Virus record (IMG/VR): IMGVR_UViG_3300034106_006471
Location: 1-64,000 of that record
Strand: one strand, 5' to 3'
DNA length: 64,000 nucleotides
Source: a virus
The notes beneath the pieces are model-generated. The model did not search any database. It worked only from the letters and a program-made list of their open reading frames with translations, and had not been told where the DNA came from. A program made the translations under genes and the position numbers. Of the stretch, positions 16,901 to 27,348 are shown in pieces (the first letter of the stretch is position 1; the number at the start of each line of letters is the position of its first letter).

Positions 16901-19900
16901 GCCTCTTATGAAAATGCTGAAAACGCAATATCAGAGTTTAAACAAAGTGGCATATTGAATATAGATCCTAATATTATGAGCTATATTTCTAGTTCTATAG
17001 CTAATCCAACTAGCCTTCCATTACCAAAAAATATAATAACTTCAATACAATCAAAGCTAACTCCAACTAATTTGGAGGCATTTAAAGCATTAACTGGAAA
17101 GGATAGAATTCCCGTCAAAGTACAGGGACAAAGAACTAAACTATCAGAAGTTTTTAATACTATCTTAGAAACATATGGTAGTGATGTTTCTGATCTCGAA
17201 ATAGATAGTATTATTCGTGGTGTTGGTTCTAAGATGATGAATAAGAGTACTGGTGGATTGATACAAAAATTTATGGCTGGATCCACAGGATCAGGGGGTG
17301 TACAGTCGCAGACTGATCCAATAGCTCAAGATATATTAGATAAGCTACAACAGGTTGGAGGAGCTGGTCGAGCAAGACAATTATTAACTTTACCAGCAAT
17401 AGAAAAAGCCATAGCTAAAGTACAAACATCTGGTAAAAGACCTCGTTCCGCAAGTGGTGTTTTTGATAAACCTTTCTTAACAAGCTCAGACGCAACACCA
17501 TTTTTATCAACACTATCTAGTTTAGCAGATCAGGCTATTACATTATATTCAGGAACATCTGCTGCTGATTTTGACCTTACTCCAGAACAAATTGCAGCTG
17601 CCCGAGATGTTGCTATCGCCGGTTTAAGAACAGACATGAAAGATTTGGCACCGTATTACAGACTCAGAAAAGGATTTCCCTTACGTGTTCATACAGGAAT
17701 AGTATCTCCTGATAAATATTCTATCATAGATAAGCTTTTAGAACAACAACACATGGCCCAAGTTGAGGCAGCTAGAGCATTGGCTCCAAATGAGACCATA
17801 AGTCCTTTATCTAAAGAAGATCGTCAAAAATTTGGTGAAGATAATTTAGGTGGATATAATTTAGAAGCTTTATTAGCATTATTTGGTTCTGGTAATGGTA
17901 AAAAAACAACTCAGGATGCTATAGATTTTGCGAGCGGTCTAACTCCTTTGGCCGCTTCGATTTTTGGCGTTCCAGCAGGAATACCAACACAAGCTAAACT
18001 AACAGTTAGTAGTAGCAATGTTACCAAAGCACTAGATGGTATAATTAAAACTTTTGCTCTTGGTGGATTAGCTGAAGCTACTGAAGAAATGTCTGGACTA
18101 ATGAAGAATCTTTATGGTAATAGATCATCAGAAGATAAACCAGCTCAAAAGAAAGAAAAGCAGTTTGGTAAAATAGCATTAAGAAATGATGGATCCACCA
18201 TCACCGCAACTTATTTTAAACAAGGAGCACAAGCATTATTATCCGGCTCCGAGATGAGGTCTGGACAAGTAACAGCATCTAAAATCGATAGTAATTTATA
18301 CGCTGTCGGGCTATCGGCAGCAACCAAAGGATATGGTCCAAGATTATACGATGCTGTAATGGAAGCTGCTACAGAAAATGGTGGCATGCTAACTTCTGAT
18401 CGTAATACTGTTAGTGGTGATGCTAAAAAAGTTTGGGAATACTATTTTAAAAATAGAGGAGACGTTAAGAAAACACCACTAAAACCATCTAACTGGACAA
18501 AGAACCAAGCAAATATTGATCCTAAGCTATATGGCAATGAAGATACATGGCCACCAGCCACTGATCCAGCATGGGTACTACAAAGTGGATATAGTAAGAG
18601 TCCAAACTTAATTAATGATTCTAATAGTGTTGTTAGAATGGATAAACAAGCACAAAGTAGTGCATTAACCGCTCTTGAGTTTTTCCAATCAAAAACAAAG
18701 CTAGCTAGCGGAGGATCTTTAAAAAGAACAGTTCCTGCTATGGTTAGCTCTGGAGAAGCTTATATACCTCCAGAAACTGCTAAAAAGATAGGATACTCTA
18801 AATTAAACCGAATGAATCAGGCTGATCGTAATGGTATGAGAGGTTTCTCTGGTGGTGGAATTAGTGTATTTAATGGTCCTGGTAGTGGAACTAGTGATAG
18901 TATTGGTCCAGTAGGCTTACCAGAAGGTAGTTATGTTATAAGAGCAAAAGCTACAAAAGCTTTAGGATTAAATAAAGGAGGTATTGTTGGTAGTAGTATT
19001 AAAAAATTTGCTGGAGGAGGAATGTCGAGATCTCAAATTGAAGAGAGATTTCAAATAGATAGAAACATAAATATAGATCAATTAAAAAAGGCTGCTGATC
19101 AAGCTGGTATGAGCATAGTTGAGTTTGCTAAAGCTCTTATAAATGCTAGAGATACAGCTAAACAGACAGCACTGGATCAAGGTAAAAGCTTGGAACAAGC
19201 AGCAGAAGCTGGGCGCCAGGCAGCTGCAAAATTTGCTGGAATAGAACTAGATCCTAATGTAATAAGTCCTAAACAAAGAAAAGCTATAGATAGAGGAGTT
19301 CTTACGGAAAAAGAAGCTAGAGAAGCTAATGTAGGAAATCTAGCAAATCAAGAGTCATCTTTAATTCAATTATTGGGATCATCATCAGGAATTAATAGAA
19401 ATATTGAAGAAAATAAACAAATAACTTCAACTTCTATTGATCCAAGAGATATTCTTGAGATGGCCACTCAAGCAAGATCTGATGCTGCAACCAAAGTATA
19501 TGAATCTTCAGTTAGAGTTGGAGAAGAGAATCCTATAAATAGAACAAGAGCAGTTATGAAAGCTGCTGGATCTAGCGTAACAGGAGATATACTAAGACAA
19601 ACTATAGGAAATAAAGCTTTAACAGCAGCAGATTTAAATAATGCTTTAAAAGGATTAGCTTCTAGAAGACAAGAATTACAAAGCAAAAAAGATACTGGAG
19701 ATAACAGCTTTGATAGTTCTGCTATGGTTGAGCTTGATATGCTTAATCAGCTAGCTCCACAGATAGAAGCAAAACTTCAAGATGTTCTTAGTTCCGCTAT
19801 ACAAAATACAGATGTGGCAGCATCCGCTCCGCCAGATAAACCAAAACCTGTTGGATCGATAAATACAAAAGATCAGGCGATAAATGCACAAAATGAATTA

Positions 19901-22900
19901 GATATTCGACGCAAAGATTTTACAGCACAAACCTCTGATTTACAAACGAGACAAAGAGAAGCAGCATCCCCAATAGAGTCGGCTATTATTCAAAAACAAA
20001 TAGACTCATTAGCTACTGAATTTGCTACATATGAAACCGAGTTCAATACAGCCAAAACAAAATATTTAGAAGGATTTGATAATTTAACACAAACTATAAA
20101 CGATAGCCGTCAAGCTGAAGTTAAAGCTAAGGAAGATAGAGATAAAGCATATCAGGAACTTGTAACAGCCGCTCAAAATCAAACTGCTAATTGGAATAAT
20201 TTAAGTACTGAGGAACAAACAGCAAAAGTTGATGAACTAAAACGTGGAAGTTCCGGAGATGCTGTAAGAGATGCTGAAAGTAGACTAGCTCAAGCATCAT
20301 CAGTACGAACCGAAGCAGAAACCAAAAAAGCAGCAGAATACGGAGACGCTACTTCTAGACAAGATGTAGAAAAATCAGTGGATGCTGGAACAACAAGCGG
20401 AGTACTTAAAGCAGCAGAGACTGCGGCTGCTGCTAGAGCTGCTGCGTCCATCAAGGTAGCAGATGCTGAAAAATATATGGCGCTTATGGCTCAACAGAGT
20501 GGCAAAACGCTGTCTCAATATACCAAACAGCTTAAACAAGATATTGGTTCAACTTTCATGAAGTTGAAAGAAGAAGTACCAAAAGCTGTTGGAGCAGCAC
20601 GAGCAAATATTATTCAAAGTAGAGATAAATTAACTGGCACAGATGAGAAGGAAAGAGATAGTGCCAAAGAAGGTATCAAATCATCGTTACGTTCTGCTAT
20701 AGGATCAGCAGAGGTATCGGGTGTGGATACGGCTAAATTAGACGCTATGGTTAATCAATTAGCAACTAAATTACAAGATGCTTCAGTATCCTATGAGGAA
20801 GCTATAGCTAGCGTTGATGGATTACAACAAGCTTTAACAGAAGCTAATAGTGCAGAAAGACTCAAAGCACGAGCGGTTGAGGAAGTTGCAGCAGCTAGCG
20901 GAGTAGCTAAAGAAAAACTAGGCGAGCTTGGAGACGAAGCTATTAAAGCGGCTCAAAATATGGATTCTAATAAGAAATTTAGTGATAAATTACAAAAAGC
21001 AGCATTGGTAGTCGCTGCTTTAGGATCAGCAGCAGAATTTGCTATTAAAGAATTAGGAGGAACAGAAAGTAAAGGAGGAGCAGTAGCATCTGCTGTTGTG
21101 GGGAATGCAACTCAAACAGTAGGAGCCGGAGCTGCTCTCGCTAAACAAGCATTAACATCTTTACCGCCCCCGTTTAATCTGTTTGCAGCGGCTGCTGTTG
21201 CTATTGGAACAGCAGCGGTAACAATTGCTGGAGCGTTTAAAGATGCTCATAATGCAGCTAGGGAATTTGATAAAGCATTAGCTTCTAAAAATGTAGAAAA
21301 TAGTATGGATAGAGTAGCTAGAGCTTTTGATGATTTTGAGAAAAATATAAAAAATCTCAACCTTTTAGACACCATACAACAAGAATTAACTTTTGCTGGT
21401 CAAAATGTAGCTGAAGGAATAAGAATTGATGCTGAAGTTCCAAAAGCATTTTGGGTTAATATGTTTGATGCTCTGAGCGGAGGTAGTGAAGCTGCTCAAA
21501 GAAGTCAAATATTAGAAAAGAAGGGTTTTGGAGCATATATGGAATCTAGTGCATTTGGTCAAAATCCTTTGGGAATGATGGCCAATGCCACATTAGGAGG
21601 AATACCAGACGCAGCATATCAAGCAGCGACCGGCGGAGAAAGTATGTTCAAAGGATCAATGGATCAAGCAGATATTAACAGAAATAATATTATGGCCTCT
21701 ATGGCCCCTCAAATGGCTAAGGAACAGTCTGCTCAATTTAAACCTGTTGCTGAACAAACGTTAAGACTATTTGAAAGCAAGCTTAAAACTGGCACCAGCA
21801 TGGAAGATGTAATGAAAGAACTTAAAGATTCTAGTGGTGCTCCAACTCAATTAGCTGAAAATATAGCAAGATCAAATACTGCTGTTCAAGAACAAATACT
21901 AAATATTCGTGCTAGTAATAGTCTGGGTCCAGAAGAAAAAAGAGTTGCAGAACAAAATATTATCGCAGAAGAGGCCGCGTATAGAACCACACTAGAATTA
22001 AATAATGCTTTAAGACAATTAGAGATGGATAAGCTAGATAAAGCTATTAAAGGTATGACAGTTAGTTTGGAAAGAATGTTTAATCAAATGGATCAAGCTA
22101 TTGGTAAAGTTAGTTTCGAATTAGATTCATTAACCAGATCAGCAGAATTAAGTTCTTTAGCACTAAGCGGACAAGCTCAAGCAGGACAAGTTTCACTTAA
22201 GAGTATTAATGTATTACAAAATCAAAGAGCATATTCTGATACTGAAAATAATATGGCCGCAACTCAAGGGGCCGAAATGTTTGGGTCTCAAGCTAAAACT
22301 ATAGCACCATTATTAGGATTAGGGAATAAGCTTGAAGATACTGTGCTATCAACGATAAATAGAGTTAGAAAAGATAGTCCTGATGCTAGTAATGAAAAAA
22401 TAGCAACTAATATAAGATTTGAATTGAATAAATCTTTAAATGGATTAGGTTTACCAAGCAACATAACAGACAAACTAAGCAAAGAAGTAGGACGAGCATT
22501 TAGCGACATTACCGCTAAAGGAGATACAGAATTAAGTTTTGACGAAATAGTAGAAAGAGTACCAGGTTTTGCCAAAGCTATAGATTCTGCACGAAGAGCA
22601 CAGGAAATGGCTAATAAGGCTTTAGAATTCTGGCAAAAAAATCTCAATGATTATGCTCAAGCTATGAATACTAATGTTGGATTACAAATAGAGGCTAATG
22701 CTAATTTTAGAAAAGCAGCAAGCATACAATATCAAGGACAATTAGAACTTAAAAAAGCTTTTGGTAAAAGTATTTCTTTAGACGAAAGCCGTAAAGCAGC
22801 AACTATGGATATTAAAAGTCAAACAGGAGGATTGACTGATCCTAGAGATATTGGACGAAATATTAATAGATTAGAGGATACAAGAAGATCTCAGCAAGCA

Positions 22901-25900
22901 CTATCAGATAGTGCTGCTAATAGAGGATCATCAGGACGCAATGAATTTATGGTTATGCAGAATAATCTTGGTAGAACTAATTTAGCGCTAAGAGAAAATT
23001 ATGCCGCACTTAAACAATTAGCAGATAGTGGAGAATTAGCAGGAGCGGCTCTGTCCAAAATCAATGAGATACAACAAAAAAGACAAGCTGGAGCTAATGT
23101 TATAGAAAAACTAGCTACTAGCAATCCTGAAGAATTAAATAATTTTCGTAATGCTATGGCCAGAATGCAAAATAATATGGCTGGTAATGTTAATGCTGGA
23201 AGCACATCTGAACAAAGAAGTGAAAGCTTACAAGCATTTAATATGATAGCTCCTATGCTAGGAGATCAACAAGGAGCTATGAGAGCTAATATGTTAGAGG
23301 CTATGTTAAAAGAAAGTAATGTTGGCATAGATCCTATGATGCAGGAGGTGCTGGATAGCTTAAGGGATCCAGAAGGAGATCCTCAAATGGCAGAAGCTAT
23401 AGCAACATATAGAGAGGGAGTAGCTCTACAAACTGAAGCTAATAGAGTTTTAGGAGAACTTAATCAAAGCATAGCAGACAATAACGCAGAAGTTGCTGCT
23501 AAAAAATTAGCCACAGCTATAGCTGGAGTTAAATTAAGTTTTGAAAGTCAAACTCTTAGTGATATTAATCTTGGAATACAAGCTTTAGTCAGCATTGCTA
23601 AAGAAAAAGGAGTACCAGGAGTAGCGGCCGGTAAAAGCAGAGGAGGAGTAGTATATGCTAGTGCTGGAGAATTAATTAATTTTCAGCCAAAAGGAACAGA
23701 TACTGTACCAGCTATGTTAACTCCTGGAGAGTTTGTTATCAACAGAGCTGCTACACAAAAACATTTGCCATTGCTGAAAAATATTAATAGTGGAAATTAT
23801 AGTAGTGGTGGAAAAGTTAAATATTATGAAGACGGCGGTTTGGTTGGATATTGGGCAGAACGCGGGGGCTGGTATACAAATACGAATGCTAATAAAGCAA
23901 AATCAAGTAATAGAGATAATAATTTAGAAACTACAGAAAAAGATTTTATACAATTTAAAGATATCAATAACGTTAATGAAAATGCATTTTCCCCATCAAC
24001 TCCTTTGTATAAAGTTCCTAATGCAGCATATGCCGTTGGAAGAGGAGAAAATCCAATAGAATTAGGATCTATAAAGTCTTCTTTTGGGGTAGGAAATGAA
24101 AGTTTCATACAGAGAGAGGGCATACTCCTAAATAATTTCACCGGAACTACTCCTGCTGGACCAAATTTTAGAAAAACACTAAAACCATTTATAAGTATTC
24201 CAGATCTTGATAAGATAAGTAAAGAGATAGACATCAATTCTAAAAAAGCATTATCAAAAAATCAAACAGACGTATATCTTAACTTGATTAATAAAATTTT
24301 AGATAAATGGACGAATATATCAGATCAAAAAACTAAAAATTTAATGCCAGAATCACCATTAACTCCACCAGAACTAACTCCTAAAATTACGTCACAAAAA
24401 ACCCTAAATGATGGAGATGAATATAAAGTATCTGGATTAAGTAAAATAGATAATAGTAGCGGATTTTTAGTTGATAATTTATCTTCAGTTATACCTAATA
24501 GAGGAGGAGAAGTAAGTAACATTGTAGGATGGCAAAAAGGATATTTTTCAGGAACCAAAAAATTAGCTTCTGGTTTATCAAATATTGATGATCCAAACTG
24601 GACATTAGAAGATGTTATTCCTTTCGATCCTATTTTTACAAGAGCAAAAACCTATTTATATCCTAAATTAGCAACTATTAATCAACTAAAATTAGATTTT
24701 GAAAACTATAAAAAAAATCTAAAAAAATATATTGGCTCTGGAGATTCTTCATTCTCAGAATCTGAGAGACTGAGTCAGACAAAACTAGATTTTACCAATT
24801 TAGATGCTTTGTATAAGAAAAGAATTTTTAAAACCACAATCACAGACTCCGTAGGTTCTGTATTACACAATAATACAATTACTGACTGGCCAGTAACTCT
24901 CTATAATATTCCAGAAGATTGGTTTAGTAATACTGTGCCTAAATTAAAAGAAGCTTTTCCTGGAGGGGCCGGAAAATCTTATTCAGCAACTGCTGATCAA
25001 CTATTAAGTTTACTGCCATACAATATTGACACAAATAAACAAGTTGGAGGGGGCGCTAAATCTTTTGCTTGGACATCAGCACAAACTTCTAGGAGCCCTT
25101 TGCTAGAAAAACAATTAGCATCAGCACAAGCATCATTTAGCGACAACAATGCGCCTCCAATAAAGGTTGTTGCACAAGCTAAAACAGACGACCCAAGATT
25201 TCAATTTAGCTATAGCGAAGTAGAAGCCCCACTCTTTGATCCTAATTCTAGAAATTTAGGAAACGACATCAACAAGTATATAATGATATCTGCTGCTAAA
25301 GGATCTGAAGCTACTAATCCATTCTCGTTAATTCCTGAAAATAAAAAAATATACGCTCAAAATATAGATTCTGTTATAGAGATGTTAAATAATAATATGC
25401 CTAATGGAGAAGAATTACAAAAAAGAATAGACTCTGGCGAAGATATGAAAAATTTAGCATTTTCTTTTCCATTAACTGGAGATAATTTAGGATTATCATT
25501 TATACCTTCCGATGCTTTGAATTTATTTAAAACAACATCAATTGGACAATCATTAGGAGATAATATTAACTTTTTAGCACCAGGATCTGGTACCAAACCA
25601 ACTTTAGAAAATTTTACTCTATCAGGAGAATTAACTAAAGCATATACACAAGCTAGATTAGATAGAATTAAAAAGAGGGGAAGTGAAATATCACAAATTA
25701 AAACAGAAAAAGCAGAAGGATTTGATAAAATTAAAGATGTAAAAACAGACTTTGAAGTTGAAGAAGTAAGAATAGCTATAGCCAAAGTTGCTCAAAGACT
25801 AGCCCTAAAAGAATTTCAAAATGCTAATTTACCAGTATCATTAAAAGACCCAAACAGCTTAGCAGATGTTGGTGGTTTAGCTAGTGGTATTTTTAGTATA

Positions 25901-27325
25901 CAGCCAAAATTTGATAATAGAGGAGCATCATACTTATTATTAGATTCTTGGAGAGGTATATTTTCAACTCTTTATAAACCAGACAATGCACAAAAAGAAT
26001 CATTATATTTCAAGTCATCTGGCATAGATTTAAGTAGTGCAGCAGCAGCAGCTAGCACAGCAGAATCTGGTTTATCAGACCTGATAAGAAGAGAAAAAAC
26101 TATTAGACAAGCTAAAAATAGTAATGTTAGCACAGCACTAACATCACAACAAAAAGAAAGCTTAGAATTTGAAGGAGGTAAATTATATACCATAGGAGCA
26201 GACGGTAAAAAAACAGAAACTAGTCCAGAAGCTAGAGAAAGTCCAACAACAGTAGCTCAAGTAGAAAAAATAGCACTAGTACCAGAAAATATTTTTCCTG
26301 AACAAAAAACTAGACAAAATTATTTAGATGTATTAATAGACTATTATAATAAAGCTAAACTTAGTGATGCAGCTAAGAGCGCGATGGCTCTAAAAACTTG
26401 GTACGGCGCTCAAGATAATTATTTAAATACAAGCTTATCGCCAGAACAGCTATCAAGTAATATACCAAAAGTTGAACAAGATATTACACTAAATGATAGA
26501 GATAGTTTTCAAAAATCTCACTTTTTATTAGCCGGGCAGAAGTACGGAGAACTACCAACAATACCTAAAATAGTTGAACTAATTAAGGTTAGAGCAGAAG
26601 AAAAAGCTAAAGAGCCAGAAAAGAAGGAGACAAGCGCTGGTGCAGACATTGCGAATAATTATGCTACTGGAGGTTTAGTATATGCTAGTAAGGGTAAACT
26701 AATTAATTTTCAACCACGAGGAACAGACACTGTTCCTGCCATGTTAACTCCTGGAGAATTTGTGATCAATAGAGAATCTACAAATAAATATAAGCCAGTT
26801 TTAGAGGCTATTAATAGTGGTAATTATAATCAAGGAGGTATAGTTAAATATTTGAATAATGGTGGAATAGTATTCCCTAATTATTATCAAGATGCTGGAA
26901 ATGTATCTGGTAGAAATGCCTCATTTGATTTTGCTGGCTTTATGCAAAATCTTACTGGAAAGCTTATTAGTACTATTCCGGAAGCTATAAAACAAGCTTT
27001 TAGTGGCTCCTCAACCACAACCCAAACAACCACAAATGGTGTATCATCTATTGATAGTGGAGCTTTGGATAAATTAAATCAGTTTACAAATAGACTAAAG
27101 AGTGTGGCTGATACTTTGGCCGGTTTACAAGCTATTCCTTCAGAAATTAATATTACAGGAAAACATGATCTCAATATTATTATCAATGGAGATAGCGCAT
27201 TGAATCAACTAAAGCCAGATTTACAAAATATAGTATTATCTAAAATGAGAGATGCTTTTAAATCATTAATAGATAAAAATACACAAAGTGGTGGATTACT
27301 TAAGAATATGCCGGATTTAATTTAA
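13913..27325 (+). CDS. Giant tail tape measure protein
   Basis: About 4470 residues from the ATG at 13913 (AGGA nine bases upstream); the frame extends to a TTG at 13874 inside the hairpin, which is not a credible start. Residues about 130-500 are the phage tape-measure core (ALRALALSDLAPSFDSMNDT, GLRTIFTRIQREG, IVEELGGFRQIGKV). Five Gly-rich/VPAML-PGE-(F/V)VI segments recur at about 620-665, 1605-1630, 1656-1685, 3243-3308 and 4250-4322. Residues about 1416-1575 resemble a GNAT acetyltransferase-type fold. A hydrophobic stretch lies at about 2363-2445, and long Ala/Gln/Glu-rich helices fill 1700-3240. It sets tail length and is normally ejected into the host. By the rule of about 0.15 nm per residue it implies a tail near 0.6-0.7 micrometres, less if the globular inserts do not count. 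Confidence 0.9.
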   Translation: MAAAFNLTAQLNLRGPNNVNKIVSDIRRQLGTVKGEIDFKINATAAKNVTQLNAAIKNLNSSLLETRSNAVAATTAISAFTNVASSINNTASKTATNISKASVAVNNLSSSSKKAKDDLSETRTEMEEFGRQSALAIRRFAAFTGVTSVIFGLSNAFKQAFGAFVEFDKAFIKLQQVTDKSGAELQSLSKEVTSLSVGLGIASSDLIDVAQTLAQAGLSAKDTEKALRALALSDLAPSFDSMNDTVEGSIALMRQFGISAGELEKVLGSVNAVAAGFAVEASDIIAAIQRTGGVFAAASKGVSEGSDALNEFIAVFTSVRATTRESAETIATGLRTIFTRIQREGTIEALREFGVTLTDAEGKFVGAYKAVQLLSEGLSRLDPRDIRFSQIVEELGGFRQIGKVIPLIQQFATAQEALKVAQAGQGSLASDAIKAQLSLANQISKVREEFLAFVRDIGGSDTFQTLAKTTLGFASGLIKVASALKGVLPVLAILGLGKAGSALTQFGSGFIGGLKKTKPDSAIQSQTGSSSVLGSRSASSSSRNQSIDFSQINNSLNSLGNTIDSLISSLNSLNGLSSELTNNTASLIANTASIESLTQAISSMNLGGSSTLSNGGKVLGFNKGGIVPGSGRGDKVPAMLEPGEVVMSNQAVQKYGRSNLNRMNRFAGGGKVIIDYPEEEAIRTQSIDSSLATAINSVGSQLYPKTKKIKGTTAQSMPNYAGVVGSIFEAGLARASEEPFKDDRKFFDFPKGIDNVKTYSSLTGITSDAKRNFDKNKPFYVNNILNKIGNTLGDNINSSAQNFGVAVMNKGEDTTFDWTADMVKNAQIDKKYLGGKIQKFMAGSPGGVRVGSGKGRGKTGAKGARDIIEPISSETYLRWAKGIYDEYDADPSLVMSIDELGARLPPEIALANRLLSQYALETGGAGLKVGQRFVRTPKELITEDLKPYLIPDPNDSSELGFYEDIIARIGKAKAKSAAATAKLGKQAALGAASSRIASYENAENAISEFKQSGILNIDPNIMSYISSSIANPTSLPLPKNIITSIQSKLTPTNLEAFKALTGKDRIPVKVQGQRTKLSEVFNTILETYGSDVSDLEIDSIIRGVGSKMMNKSTGGLIQKFMAGSTGSGGVQSQTDPIAQDILDKLQQVGGAGRARQLLTLPAIEKAIAKVQTSGKRPRSASGVFDKPFLTSSDATPFLSTLSSLADQAITLYSGTSAADFDLTPEQIAAARDVAIAGLRTDMKDLAPYYRLRKGFPLRVHTGIVSPDKYSIIDKLLEQQHMAQVEAARALAPNETISPLSKEDRQKFGEDNLGGYNLEALLALFGSGNGKKTTQDAIDFASGLTPLAASIFGVPAGIPTQAKLTVSSSNVTKALDGIIKTFALGGLAEATEEMSGLMKNLYGNRSSEDKPAQKKEKQFGKIALRNDGSTITATYFKQGAQALLSGSEMRSGQVTASKIDSNLYAVGLSAATKGYGPRLYDAVMEAATENGGMLTSDRNTVSGDAKKVWEYYFKNRGDVKKTPLKPSNWTKNQANIDPKLYGNEDTWPPATDPAWVLQSGYSKSPNLINDSNSVVRMDKQAQSSALTALEFFQSKTKLASGGSLKRTVPAMVSSGEAYIPPETAKKIGYSKLNRMNQADRNGMRGFSGGGISVFNGPGSGTSDSIGPVGLPEGSYVIRAKATKALGLNKGGIVGSSIKKFAGGGMSRSQIEERFQIDRNINIDQLKKAADQAGMSIVEFAKALINARDTAKQTALDQGKSLEQAAEAGRQAAAKFAGIELDPNVISPKQRKAIDRGVLTEKEAREANVGNLANQESSLIQLLGSSSGINRNIEENKQITSTSIDPRDILEMATQARSDAATKVYESSVRVGEENPINRTRAVMKAAGSSVTGDILRQTIGNKALTAADLNNALKGLASRRQELQSKKDTGDNSFDSSAMVELDMLNQLAPQIEAKLQDVLSSAIQNTDVAASAPPDKPKPVGSINTKDQAINAQNELDIRRKDFTAQTSDLQTRQREAASPIESAIIQKQIDSLATEFATYETEFNTAKTKYLEGFDNLTQTINDSRQAEVKAKEDRDKAYQELVTAAQNQTANWNNLSTEEQTAKVDELKRGSSGDAVRDAESRLAQASSVRTEAETKKAAEYGDATSRQDVEKSVDAGTTSGVLKAAETAAAARAAASIKVADAEKYMALMAQQSGKTLSQYTKQLKQDIGSTFMKLKEEVPKAVGAARANIIQSRDKLTGTDEKERDSAKEGIKSSLRSAIGSAEVSGVDTAKLDAMVNQLATKLQDASVSYEEAIASVDGLQQALTEANSAERLKARAVEEVAAASGVAKEKLGELGDEAIKAAQNMDSNKKFSDKLQKAALVVAALGSAAEFAIKELGGTESKGGAVASAVVGNATQTVGAGAALAKQALTSLPPPFNLFAAAAVAIGTAAVTIAGAFKDAHNAAREFDKALASKNVENSMDRVARAFDDFEKNIKNLNLLDTIQQELTFAGQNVAEGIRIDAEVPKAFWVNMFDALSGGSEAAQRSQILEKKGFGAYMESSAFGQNPLGMMANATLGGIPDAAYQAATGGESMFKGSMDQADINRNNIMASMAPQMAKEQSAQFKPVAEQTLRLFESKLKTGTSMEDVMKELKDSSGAPTQLAENIARSNTAVQEQILNIRASNSLGPEEKRVAEQNIIAEEAAYRTTLELNNALRQLEMDKLDKAIKGMTVSLERMFNQMDQAIGKVSFELDSLTRSAELSSLALSGQAQAGQVSLKSINVLQNQRAYSDTENNMAATQGAEMFGSQAKTIAPLLGLGNKLEDTVLSTINRVRKDSPDASNEKIATNIRFELNKSLNGLGLPSNITDKLSKEVGRAFSDITAKGDTELSFDEIVERVPGFAKAIDSARRAQEMANKALEFWQKNLNDYAQAMNTNVGLQIEANANFRKAASIQYQGQLELKKAFGKSISLDESRKAATMDIKSQTGGLTDPRDIGRNINRLEDTRRSQQALSDSAANRGSSGRNEFMVMQNNLGRTNLALRENYAALKQLADSGELAGAALSKINEIQQKRQAGANVIEKLATSNPEELNNFRNAMARMQNNMAGNVNAGSTSEQRSESLQAFNMIAPMLGDQQGAMRANMLEAMLKESNVGIDPMMQEVLDSLRDPEGDPQMAEAIATYREGVALQTEANRVLGELNQSIADNNAEVAAKKLATAIAGVKLSFESQTLSDINLGIQALVSIAKEKGVPGVAAGKSRGGVVYASAGELINFQPKGTDTVPAMLTPGEFVINRAATQKHLPLLKNINSGNYSSGGKVKYYEDGGLVGYWAERGGWYTNTNANKAKSSNRDNNLETTEKDFIQFKDINNVNENAFSPSTPLYKVPNAAYAVGRGENPIELGSIKSSFGVGNESFIQREGILLNNFTGTTPAGPNFRKTLKPFISIPDLDKISKEIDINSKKALSKNQTDVYLNLINKILDKWTNISDQKTKNLMPESPLTPPELTPKITSQKTLNDGDEYKVSGLSKIDNSSGFLVDNLSSVIPNRGGEVSNIVGWQKGYFSGTKKLASGLSNIDDPNWTLEDVIPFDPIFTRAKTYLYPKLATINQLKLDFENYKKNLKKYIGSGDSSFSESERLSQTKLDFTNLDALYKKRIFKTTITDSVGSVLHNNTITDWPVTLYNIPEDWFSNTVPKLKEAFPGGAGKSYSATADQLLSLLPYNIDTNKQVGGGAKSFAWTSAQTSRSPLLEKQLASAQASFSDNNAPPIKVVAQAKTDDPRFQFSYSEVEAPLFDPNSRNLGNDINKYIMISAAKGSEATNPFSLIPENKKIYAQNIDSVIEMLNNNMPNGEELQKRIDSGEDMKNLAFSFPLTGDNLGLSFIPSDALNLFKTTSIGQSLGDNINFLAPGSGTKPTLENFTLSGELTKAYTQARLDRIKKRGSEISQIKTEKAEGFDKIKDVKTDFEVEEVRIAIAKVAQRLALKEFQNANLPVSLKDPNSLADVGGLASGIFSIQPKFDNRGASYLLLDSWRGIFSTLYKPDNAQKESLYFKSSGIDLSSAAAAASTAESGLSDLIRREKTIRQAKNSNVSTALTSQQKESLEFEGGKLYTIGADGKKTETSPEARESPTTVAQVEKIALVPENIFPEQKTRQNYLDVLIDYYNKAKLSDAAKSAMALKTWYGAQDNYLNTSLSPEQLSSNIPKVEQDITLNDRDSFQKSHFLLAGQKYGELPTIPKIVELIKVRAEEKAKEPEKKETSAGADIANNYATGGLVYASKGKLINFQPRGTDTVPAMLTPGEFVINRESTNKYKPVLEAINSGNYNQGGIVKYLNNGGIVFPNYYQDAGNVSGRNASFDFAGFMQNLTGKLISTIPEAIKQAFSGSSTTTQTTTNGVSSIDSGALDKLNQFTNRLKSVADTLAGLQAIPSEINITGKHDLNIIINGDSALNQLKPDLQNIVLSKMRDAFKSLIDKNTQSGGLLKNMPDLI

Positions 27326-27348
27326 TATCACAAACATAGGTTTATATA

